Origin: Autumnicola tepida
Lineage (GTDB): Bacteria > Bacteroidota > Bacteroidia > Flavobacteriales > Flavobacteriaceae
NCBI RefSeq assembly: GCF_031846485.1
Contig: NZ_JAVRHQ010000006.1
Coordinates: 1 to 64,000 of the forward strand
DNA length: 64,000 bases
Direction of reading: 5' to 3'
Below, one piece after another: positions 1 to 7,187 of this stretch (the stretch's first letter is position 1; every line of letters begins with the position of its first letter). The notes beneath the pieces were generated by a model, which searched no databases, was not told where the DNA came from, and saw only the letters and a list, made by a program, of their open reading frames with translations. Made by a program: the position numbers and the translations under genes.

Positions 1-40
1 TTTTTTAGGATCAACGCTCCAATTACCTGTTCAAGAAATA

Positions 41-67
41 AAAAAGCCCCGTAAAACAGGGCTTTTT
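41..67 (-). terminator. Terminator hairpin of the tRNA-Arg locus
   Basis: Nine-base arms AAAAAGCCC and GGGCTTTTT flank a nine-base loop. The A/T tails on both sides make it usable from either strand. It lies just downstream, on the minus strand, of the tRNA-Arg 3' fragment and is probably that tRNA gene's original terminator. Confidence 0.75.
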
Positions 68-75
68 GTTGCTCC

Positions 76-120
76 GGTGATCGCGACAGGATTCGAACCT
101 GTGACCGTCTGCTTAGAAGG
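76..120 (-). tRNA. 3' fragment of tRNA-Arg(TCT); island attachment site
   Basis: Read on the minus strand, this gives an anticodon loop CTTCTAA (anticodon TCT), the 3' anticodon strand, a variable loop, a complete T arm (ACAGG-TTCGAAT-CCTGT) and the 3' acceptor strand ending in discriminator A. The 5' half is absent: tRNA similarity stops two bases before the anticodon loop and island sequence begins. A displaced 3' tRNA piece next to an integrase is the expected product when an element recombines at the anticodon loop and restores the tRNA at its other end. It is therefore not a functional tRNA. The reciprocal intact tRNA-Arg should lie beyond the window. Confidence 0.8.
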
Positions 121-222
121 CGAAAAAAAGTACACCAAGTAATCGTATTAAATTTTATATCGTACTATAAATCAGCATTATAATGAAATTTGATTTCAAT
201 TGATTTTATCTGAGTTCAACAA

Positions 223-243
223 AAAGTGTGCGCAAAGTGTGCG
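223..243 (+). repeat. Tandem AAAGTGTGCG repeats before the integrase
   Basis: Two copies of AAAGTGTGCG separated by one base end 35 bp before the integrase start codon. They lie between the tRNA junction and the integrase gene. This is where arm-type integrase binding sites or an integrase operator would be expected; which of the two it is cannot be told from sequence. Confidence 0.5.
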
Positions 244-278
244 TAAAATTACCTAACTTTAAAAGCAAATCTTAAGCT

Positions 279-1532
279 ATGGCACGTGCAAGACTCACAT
301 TAGACACTCGAGAAAAGTCAAAAAATTCTAATGGACTTTATCCCATCATCTTACGAATTTTTCACAGGAAACCTCGAATGGTTCGTATGGATAAATATAC
401 ATCAAAAGATGGTTGGGATGATTCCAGAATGGAATTAAAAAAATCCGCAGTCGCTAATAAGGAACTTGATATCACTGCAATAAATCTTGAACTATATGAC
501 AAGTTGCATATTGCAAAATCCATTATCCACGGTCTCGGGAAAACCCTTAACGATATTACGGTTGATATACTCATCGAAAATATCAAAAAAGCTTGGGATG
601 ATATTCTTGAATCAGAGTTAAAGAAAAATTTTTCTAATTCATTAACCATAAATGACTGGTGTAAAGTACTTGTTGAGCGGAAACTAAAAGAACAGGAACC
701 TGGTACTGCCAAATGGTATGCAGATTCGATTCGGGCTGTTACAAAATTTAATAATGAGCAGCCAATCAAGTTTTTCCACCTAAATGTTACTTTTTTGAAA
801 GAATTTGAAGCGGAGCATAGGGCCAAGGGCAATTCGAATAATACTATTAGTGCATATTTGCGTGGCTTAAGTGCAGTCTATAATAGCGCTATTAAGGAAG
901 ATAAGTTTGAGCCTGAAAAAAATCCTTTTCATTTTTACAAAATTCCATCTTCAAAAAGAACCAAGAAAAAAGCTCTACCGAAAGAAAATTTTACAACGAT
1001 TCGTAAGCTTAATTATCCAGTTGGAAGCAATCTTTTTCACGTAAAAAACTATTTATTGAGTATGTTCAACTGTCGGGGGATGAATTTGATTGATCTCGCT
1101 AAGTTGCGCGTTAAGGATATACAAAACGATAGAATTTTTTATGGAAGAAGCAAAACCGATGACCCGCTTTCGGTCAAAATCACGAAGGAATTCCACGATA
1201 TTTTGGTTTATTATGTTTCTGGGAAAGAGCCTTGTGATTTTATATTTCCTATAGGCTATGATGGCTCGGTTACAAATTTTAAGAAATATCGTTCGGATCG
1301 AAGATTAGTTAATAAGCTTTGCAAAATTATAGCGAAAGATGCTAAACTGAATGTTCCATTGACTTCATATTATGTCAGGCATTCCTGGGCAACGATTGCT
1401 AAAAATATGGGAATACCAACGGAGATTATTAGTGAAGGCTTGGGGCATCATTCTTTGAAAACAACCGAAATCTATCTCAGAAGTTTTGATAACAGAGTGT
1501 TGGATGATGCAAATGATTTAGTTGTAGCTTAA
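279..1532 (+). CDS. Tyrosine recombinase / island integrase
   Basis: Site-specific DNA recombinase of 417 residues, of the type that moves Bacteroidota integrative elements. It has an N-terminal arm-DNA-binding domain (about 1-95), a SAM-like core-binding domain (about 115-220) and a C-terminal catalytic domain. Visible catalytic residues are Arg266 (in FNCRGMN), Arg367-His368 (YYVRHSW), His390 (GLGHHS) and the nucleophile Tyr399 (TTEIYLRSF). The usual first His of the HxxR box is replaced, as is common in this family. The length is normal and there is no frameshift, so it may still be active. It sits 160 bp from the tRNA-Arg fragment and reads into the island. The start ATG follows an A/T-rich leader without a clear Shine-Dalgarno. 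Confidence 0.93.
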   Translation: MARARLTLDTREKSKNSNGLYPIILRIFHRKPRMVRMDKYTSKDGWDDSRMELKKSAVANKELDITAINLELYDKLHIAKSIIHGLGKTLNDITVDILIENIKKAWDDILESELKKNFSNSLTINDWCKVLVERKLKEQEPGTAKWYADSIRAVTKFNNEQPIKFFHLNVTFLKEFEAEHRAKGNSNNTISAYLRGLSAVYNSAIKEDKFEPEKNPFHFYKIPSSKRTKKKALPKENFTTIRKLNYPVGSNLFHVKNYLLSMFNCRGMNLIDLAKLRVKDIQNDRIFYGRSKTDDPLSVKITKEFHDILVYYVSGKEPCDFIFPIGYDGSVTNFKKYRSDRRLVNKLCKIIAKDAKLNVPLTSYYVRHSWATIAKNMGIPTEIISEGLGHHSLKTTEIYLRSFDNRVLDDANDLVVA

Positions 1533-1754
1533 TAATTATTATAAGTCAAAAAAACATAATCTTTTTCAATTTTTCAAACACTTCCAAGGCAGGACAGTTG
1601 GAACTGGAATCTAATATAGAAATCTTTATAAAATCTTAATTTCTGGTATTTCAGGTTAAAAAAAATTAAAACTGTAAGAACTTAGCAGAATTTTATAAGT
1701 CATCTTTTCATCTCATTTCTATATTTATCATATAACCATAAAAATCAATAAGTT

Positions 1755-2075
1755 ATGAGAAATGAAAAATTGATTCATGCACTCGGCAATTGCATTAATC
1801 ATTGTAATTATTGTGCAGATTCTTGTCTGGATGAAGACGATGTGAAGAAAATGGTAGACTGCATTAGAACCGATAAAGTTTGCGCTGAGGTGTGTTCAGC
1901 GTTGAGCCAGGTTATGGCTACCAGTTATTCAGATGTGAGGGATCTGGTAAAATATTGTAAAAAAGTTTGCCAGGCCTGTGCAGATGAATGCGGAAAGCAT
2001 GACGCTCAGCATTGTAAAGACTGTGCAAAGGCCTGCCAAGAATGCGTAAAAGCATGTGAAGCCTATTTGGCATAA
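1755..2075 (+). CDS. Cys-rich four-helix bundle copper-storage protein (Csp-like)
   Basis: A 106-residue protein with 16 cysteines (13, 17, 20, 24, 36, 43, 47, 68, 72, 75, 79, 87, 90, 94, 97, 101), mostly spaced CxxC or CxxxC along predicted helices. This is the pattern of the Csp/DUF326 family, whose tetrameric four-helix bundles store many Cu(I) ions inside the bundle. There is no signal peptide, so storage would be cytosolic (Csp3-like). It is the first gene after the integrase, with its own terminator-like hairpin behind it. A truncated second copy lies at 55499. Copper rather than another soft metal is inferred from the family and the surrounding copper genes. Confidence 0.85.
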   Translation: MRNEKLIHALGNCINHCNYCADSCLDEDDVKKMVDCIRTDKVCAEVCSALSQVMATSYSDVRDLVKYCKKVCQACADECGKHDAQHCKDCAKACQECVKACEAYLA

Positions 2076-2085
2076 TTTAAAAAAG

Positions 2086-2143
2086 CATCTGAAGAATCTT
2101 TAGTTATTCAAAATTAATCTATTTGACCCTTCAGATGGTTTTT
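2086..2143 (+). terminator. Terminator after the Csp-like gene
   Basis: The arms CATCTGAAG (2086-2094) and CTTCAGATG (2129-2137) are perfect complements and are followed by a T-rich tract. The hairpin starts 10 bp after the Csp stop codon and probably separates it from the SPW/VKOR gene. Confidence 0.65.
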
Positions 2144-2210
2144 CTTTTGTACATACAGGTTTTTTAAAAAACTCCTTTTTAAAAACTAACCCAACCAAAA
2201 TAAGTAGATT

Positions 2211-3740
2211 ATGGAAAATAACCATAAAGATCACAACGAGGAACATGAGAATGGAGGAATGGGTAGTCGGGGAGTTACTCGGCCCATGGCGGAAAAAGAA
2301 GTAAAAGGTCATTCACATGATCATGGTGATGATAATGGTGGGATGGACCGCATGAAAATGCTTTATATGCACCATAAACAGACGCTTTGGATTTACTGGA
2401 TGCTGATAATTCTGGGTGCCTGGTTAGTGATTTCTCCATTTACTTTTGATTATGGGAAGGATATCGTTCAACCTTCAGGGGGCAGGTCCCTATGGATAAG
2501 TGATTCAATGAGGGTACTGGTGATGAAGTGGAGCGATATTATTAGTGGTTTGCTTCTTATGTTCTTTGGGTGGAGATCTCTTACACCCAACCGGCCGGTA
2601 AGCCTTTGGATAGCCTGTTTTATAGGGATCTGGTTGAACTTCGCACCCGTGATCTTCTGGGCACCAAATGCCTATATATATAATAATGATACCATTGTAG
2701 GAGTCATGGTTATAGCCTTAACCATTTTAATCCCGGGTATGCCTAACATGATCACATATATGAAGATGGGATCGGTGGTTCCTCCGGGATGGAGTTATAA
2801 TCCGTCTAGTTGGCCACAGCGATGGATCATGATCGTTCTTGCATTTTTTGGCTGGATAGTTTCTCGTTATCTGGGAACGTTTCAGCTGGGTTACACCGAT
2901 TATGCTTGGGATCCGTTTTTTGGAGAAAGTACAATGAAGGTACTTAATTCTAATATGTCTCATTCTCTTCCAATTTCAGATGGTGCTTTTGGCGCGCTAG
3001 CTTATACGTTCGAATTCCTAATGGGTTGGATGGGAAGTCCTTCACGATGGCGAACCATGCCGTGGATGGTCACATTTTTTGGTATCCTGGTGATTCCTTT
3101 GGGATTAGTACATATTTTCCTCGTAATATCTCAACCCATTGTAGTAGGAGAATGGTGTACCTTTTGTCTTCTTGCAGCTGCAATAATGCTGCCCATGATT
3201 CCCTTAGAGTTTGATGAGGTTATAGCGATGGGACAACATATGGTTCAGGCTAAAAAGCGTGGTGATAATATGTGGAAAGTATTTTGGAAGGGTGGTGAGG
3301 CATTCGAAGAAAATAAAGATGAGCGTACTACCGAACTTATAGAATTCCCGAAAAAGCCTATGGGCGTTTTTAAATCTTCGGTCTGGGGTATGAGCGTACC
3401 ATGGACTTTAGGAGTGTCTACGGCACTGGGTGTTTTCGCCATGTTTGCTCCTGCAACGTTTGGGGTTGATATCACAACCATGTCTGCTCACGCATTTCAT
3501 TTGGGCGGATCGTTAATTGTGGTTACCTCCGTTATTTGTATGGGTGAGATTGTACGACGAGGTAGATATTTGAACATACTGCTCGGGTTAGGCGTGGCCA
3601 TTATACCATGGATTGCAGGGGATGGAAGCTTAGGTTTAAGTATTGTTGGAACAATAGTGGGTCTGGCTGTAGCAGCGCTTTCTTTCCCACGAGGACCGAA
3701 AAAGGAAGAATATGGATTATGGGATAAATATGTTAAATAA
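2211..3740 (+). CDS. SPW-repeat / VKOR-like membrane protein, copy 1
   Basis: A polytopic membrane protein of 509 residues. A His-rich, Met-containing cytosolic tail (1-50) is followed by an SPW-type domain (WISPFTFDYG, WSDIISG region), a central membrane region with a vitamin K epoxide reductase-like WCTFC motif (Cys316, Cys319), a soluble linker (about 345-385) and a second SPW domain near the C terminus. VKOR homologues reoxidise periplasmic thiol oxidoreductases through quinone. Here only the CxxC and the membrane context support that role. A paralogue of nearly equal length is at 15540. The next genes (glycosidase, unknown, SDR) follow closely on the same strand. Its link to metal resistance is inferred from position. 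Confidence 0.75.
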   Translation: MENNHKDHNEEHENGGMGSRGVTRPMAEKEVKGHSHDHGDDNGGMDRMKMLYMHHKQTLWIYWMLIILGAWLVISPFTFDYGKDIVQPSGGRSLWISDSMRVLVMKWSDIISGLLLMFFGWRSLTPNRPVSLWIACFIGIWLNFAPVIFWAPNAYIYNNDTIVGVMVIALTILIPGMPNMITYMKMGSVVPPGWSYNPSSWPQRWIMIVLAFFGWIVSRYLGTFQLGYTDYAWDPFFGESTMKVLNSNMSHSLPISDGAFGALAYTFEFLMGWMGSPSRWRTMPWMVTFFGILVIPLGLVHIFLVISQPIVVGEWCTFCLLAAAIMLPMIPLEFDEVIAMGQHMVQAKKRGDNMWKVFWKGGEAFEENKDERTTELIEFPKKPMGVFKSSVWGMSVPWTLGVSTALGVFAMFAPATFGVDITTMSAHAFHLGGSLIVVTSVICMGEIVRRGRYLNILLGLGVAIIPWIAGDGSLGLSIVGTIVGLAVAALSFPRGPKKEEYGLWDKYVK

Positions 3741-3766
3741 AGTAGAGCCTTCTATTTAATTAAGGA

Positions 3767-5044
3767 ATGACAGACGAGGAACTTTTTAAAAAAGTTAGAG
3801 AAATTATCTATGAGAATATGGAAAAAGCCAGTAAAGATGGTAGTCCTCCTTATCATTATACCCGACCTGCGCCCGAACGATATCCGTATCAATTTTTCTG
3901 GGATACGTGTTTTCATGTTTTCATTCTGGTTTCCTTAGGTGAAATTGAAATGGCCAAAGAGCATATTAAGAGTTTACTTCGTCTTCAAAGAGAGGATGGG
4001 TTTATAGGACATATGATTTATTGGGATCGGTTAAAACCTGGTAGATGGGCTGACTTTTTTCAGTCTAAATTCTACTATAAGAATCTATATAGAAGTCATA
4101 TGAGTTCTCTCATCCAGCCACCTTTACTTGCTCAAGCAGTGAGCAGAATTGTAAAGAATTCTGAGAATCTAAATTTTCTAAAAGAGGTACTGCCAAATTT
4201 AAAGGCTTATTATGACTGGTTAGATAAGAACAGAGATTTTGATGGCGACGGTTTACTAACGATAATTTCTCCGTTTGAATCGGGAATGGACTGGAAACCT
4301 ACTTACGATGTTCCTTTGGGATTTACAGAAGGGAAAGCCAATACCAAGCTTTATTATAAAGTGATCTGGACAGACTTTCTCAATTTCATAAACAACTATA
4401 ATTTGAAGAAGATATACAGGAAAGGACATTTCCTGGTAAAGGATGCCGGATTAAATACTTTCTATGCACAAAACCTTTTTTGTCTTGGTGAATTATGCGA
4501 GATGTTGCAGGATCAGGATGCAAAAGTATACTATTCCCGAGCAAAAGAAGTAAGTAGAAATATTGTGAAGGTTCTATATGATGAACAGGATGCTGCCTTT
4601 TATGACGTATATGGAAAGGAGAATTTAAAAATTAAGGTAGAAACTCCCACGATCTTTTATCCGCTGGCATTATCTTCTGTTCCGGAAGTTATAAAAGTTA
4701 AGGTCCTGGAAAGACATTTTCTCAGTAGTGAGAAATTTGATACCTATTATCCCATACCCTCAGTAGCAAAAGATTCATCGGCCTTTAATCCTAAAGAATC
4801 GATCTATATATGGAGAGGCCCTACCTGGATCGTTAATAATTGGTTTCTTCATCAAATACTGGAGAAAAATAATTATACAGAAAGTTCACAAAAATTAACT
4901 CGGATTATAATTCAGTTAATCGAAAAAAGCGGATTTAGAGAGTACTATAATCCTTTTACCGGGGAAGGTTATGGAGCAAAAGATTTTACCTGGGCAGGTT
5001 TAGTTTTAGATATGATGAATACGAATGATAAAAACCTAATTTAA
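3767..5044 (+). CDS. GH63/MGH1-like (alpha/alpha)6 glycoside hydrolase
   Basis: A 425-residue cytosolic protein resembling the (alpha/alpha)6-barrel glycosidases of the GH63, trehalase and mannosylglycerate hydrolase (MGH1-like) group. The N terminus has the family signature FFWDTCFHVF followed by LLRLQREDGFIGHM. An internal FESGMDWKP segment and a C-terminal region with YIWRGPTWIVNNW and EYYNPFTGEGYGAKDFTWAG correspond to the catalytic barrel. No signal peptide is seen, which suggests an intracellular substrate such as a compatible solute or small glucoside. The substrate cannot be deduced. It lies 26 bp behind the SPW/VKOR gene and directly abuts the next ORF, so it is probably in one operon. 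Confidence 0.75.
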   Translation: MTDEELFKKVREIIYENMEKASKDGSPPYHYTRPAPERYPYQFFWDTCFHVFILVSLGEIEMAKEHIKSLLRLQREDGFIGHMIYWDRLKPGRWADFFQSKFYYKNLYRSHMSSLIQPPLLAQAVSRIVKNSENLNFLKEVLPNLKAYYDWLDKNRDFDGDGLLTIISPFESGMDWKPTYDVPLGFTEGKANTKLYYKVIWTDFLNFINNYNLKKIYRKGHFLVKDAGLNTFYAQNLFCLGELCEMLQDQDAKVYYSRAKEVSRNIVKVLYDEQDAAFYDVYGKENLKIKVETPTIFYPLALSSVPEVIKVKVLERHFLSSEKFDTYYPIPSVAKDSSAFNPKESIYIWRGPTWIVNNWFLHQILEKNNYTESSQKLTRIIIQLIEKSGFREYYNPFTGEGYGAKDFTWAGLVLDMMNTNDKNLI

Positions 5045-5665
5045 ATGAATTTAAAAATCTGGTTTAAAAATCTATGGAGAGGTAGTAAGCAGGATTCACA
5101 TCAAGAATTAAAAGATAAAACATATTGTAGTAAAAATAAGTTTTCAACGAATGAAATAGCCAAAGTGAATTTCAAACGCTCAAAAGAAAAACTTTTTAAC
5201 GTAAATCAATGGTCCATGCTACCTGAGCTGTCTGCGGAATTCCAACTCTATAATTCGAATGGAGATAAAACCGATCAGCTGGCGGTTCATAATTATATAA
5301 ATATAAATTTACCGATTCCGTCTCCTAAGAATTGGGTATATATTACTGATTTACGTAATGAAGAAGAGTTTGCAGAATTTACTGTGAGTCCTAGTGAAAG
5401 TCCACTTGTAAAAGATAAATTAAACAAGGAAATAAAACATTTTTTTATAGATGAGGCTACAAGTACTTTTAGAGTATCTATAAAAGGACTGACTATAAAA
5501 GGTTATGAAATTGGTAAAAATGAAGGAATAAATAATGAAGGTGTTTCTGCGGGTAAACGAAAATTAATCAATACCCTTTTGGCTAACGGTGCCTGGGCTG
5601 GGTTTCAGAAACTACAATGGCAGAAATTGACAAAATATTTGGTTCACAAAATCGAAATAAAATAA
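5045..5665 (+). CDS. Uncharacterised 206-residue protein
   Basis: I do not recognise this family. The ATG immediately follows the stop of the glycosidase, and the next gene starts 7 bp after its end, so translation is probably coupled. There is no signal peptide or membrane segment. The first 60 residues are Lys-rich and basic. The middle part (about 75-150) has mixed beta-like character (NYININLPIPSPKNWVYITD, then STFRVSIKGLTIKGYEIG). The C terminus is helical with several Trp residues. There are no cysteines beyond one near the start and no obvious metal motif. Base composition is as A/T-rich as its neighbours. Confidence 0.7.
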   Translation: MNLKIWFKNLWRGSKQDSHQELKDKTYCSKNKFSTNEIAKVNFKRSKEKLFNVNQWSMLPELSAEFQLYNSNGDKTDQLAVHNYININLPIPSPKNWVYITDLRNEEEFAEFTVSPSESPLVKDKLNKEIKHFFIDEATSTFRVSIKGLTIKGYEIGKNEGINNEGVSAGKRKLINTLLANGAWAGFQKLQWQKLTKYLVHKIEIK

Positions 5666-5672
5666 GCAAGTA

Positions 5673-6680
5673 ATGAGCTCAGAAAATGCTAAAAAGAAAT
5701 CCAAAGGTTGTGTGATAATAACAGGGGCCTCTGCAGGTGTGGGAAGAGCCTGTGCTAGACGCTTCGCCAAGGATGGTTACGACGTAGGTCTTATTGCGCG
5801 GGGGAAGGAGGGACTTGAAGCTGCAGTTAAAGAAGCTTTAGAGTTCGGGGTGAATGCTGCTTATTACGAGGCAGATGTTGCAAATTATGAAGAAGTTGAA
5901 TCTGCAGCCTTATTTTTTCAGGAAAAACTTGGACTGGTAAAATTTTGGGTTAATAATGCTATGACGAGTGTTTTTAGTCCAGTTCGTAAAATGGAACCTC
6001 AGGAATATAAAAGAGTTACCGACGTGACTTATTTGGGACAGGTACATGGAGCTCTAGTAGCACTTAAATTGATGAATGAGCAGAATAAAGGTTCTATTGT
6101 ATTTGTAGGATCGGCATTAGCTTATCGAGGTATACCCCTTCAATCTGCTTATTGCGCTGCTAAACATGCCACTAAAGGCTTTGTGGATTCTTTGCGTACG
6201 GAACTATTGCATGATAAAAGTAATATAAATATTTCCATGGTACAGCTTCCGGCTCTAAATACTACTCAGTTCGGGTTTGTTAAAACCAGATTACCTAAAA
6301 AGCCCAGACCTATGGGAAAAATTTATCAGCCTGAAGTAGCAGCCGAAGCTATTTTATATGCCGCTGAAAATACTCCCAGGGAAATTAAGGTTGGAGTATC
6401 AACCATAAAAACCATTATTGGTAATAAGATTGCGCCGTGGTACGCTGATCGTGTATTAGCCAAAAGTGGAATTGAGGGACAGCAAACTAATGAGCCTGAA
6501 GATCCTAATAGGTCCAACAATCTGTGGAAGCCCATACCTGGCGATCATGGGGCGCATGGGACCTTTAATGACCAAGCAGTAGTTTCAAGTATAGTATTAC
6601 GGTTAAGAATGCATGGAAAATTAATTATTTGGATTGCATTAATTGTAATAATAGTAGTTTTTGTTTTAATTTTTCTATAA
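5673..6680 (+). CDS. SDR-family oxidoreductase with C-terminal membrane anchor
   Basis: A short-chain dehydrogenase/reductase of 335 residues. The Rossmann cofactor motif TGASAGVG is at 17-24, an NN(A) motif follows near residue 93, and the catalytic Ser-Tyr-Lys group appears as GSALAY and Tyr160-x3-Lys164 (SAYCAAKHA). Beyond the core (about 1-250) there is a Pro/Asn-rich linker and one hydrophobic segment at the very C terminus (WIALIVIIVVFVLIFL), which would tether it to the inner membrane. The substrate is unknown. It is the last gene of the forward run that starts at the SPW/VKOR gene. A different SDR-type enzyme accompanies the second SPW/VKOR copy at 15540. Confidence 0.85.
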   Translation: MSSENAKKKSKGCVIITGASAGVGRACARRFAKDGYDVGLIARGKEGLEAAVKEALEFGVNAAYYEADVANYEEVESAALFFQEKLGLVKFWVNNAMTSVFSPVRKMEPQEYKRVTDVTYLGQVHGALVALKLMNEQNKGSIVFVGSALAYRGIPLQSAYCAAKHATKGFVDSLRTELLHDKSNINISMVQLPALNTTQFGFVKTRLPKKPRPMGKIYQPEVAAEAILYAAENTPREIKVGVSTIKTIIGNKIAPWYADRVLAKSGIEGQQTNEPEDPNRSNNLWKPIPGDHGAHGTFNDQAVVSSIVLRLRMHGKLIIWIALIVIIVVFVLIFL

Positions 6681-7187
6681 CTAATCTTCTAGAATTGAAA
6701 ATAATTTAATTTACAGGGAAAAAATATAATCCAAGAAGATATCGTACTCGGATATAAACATAATGAGATAATAAAAATAAAAATATTCGATATCTTCCAG
6801 TAGAATAGGTCTATTGGCGATAAATGCTATAATCTCCTTTAGATCTCAACCAGCAACTCTTCTTACTTGGAGGCCTTTTCTTTTATATGTACTCAGTACT
6901 ACCTTCAAAGTTTTGTTTAAAAATTTTAAATAAAGAATTCGATAGATTTTACTGGATATATACTTCAAAATTAGTTCGTTTGAGATAGTAGATGCCTCAC
7001 GGATGTTAAATTATTCTTTCATCTACTAAGTTCAGGAGGCTAATGAAAATCCTTGAACAATTTTATTCTATCGCAGTATTTTCAATCTGATTCTATTTAT
7101 TGGTAGTCTAATAAAACAACCTTTTTGAATTTTCTTCTAAATTGCATAGTATCATTTTATGTTTTACTGTTTCTGTAATTTATTTAT
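6681..7187. other. Convergent intergenic region with a long inverted repeat
   Basis: No coding region is visible in this 507-bp A/T-rich spacer between the forward SDR gene and the reverse copA gene. A perfect 10-bp inverted repeat, GAAGATATCG (6735-6744) and CGATATCTTC (6788-6797), encloses a 43-nt loop. It lies 54 bp past the SDR stop and has no T tract, so it is a poor intrinsic terminator. Nothing else was recognised. Confidence 0.6.
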
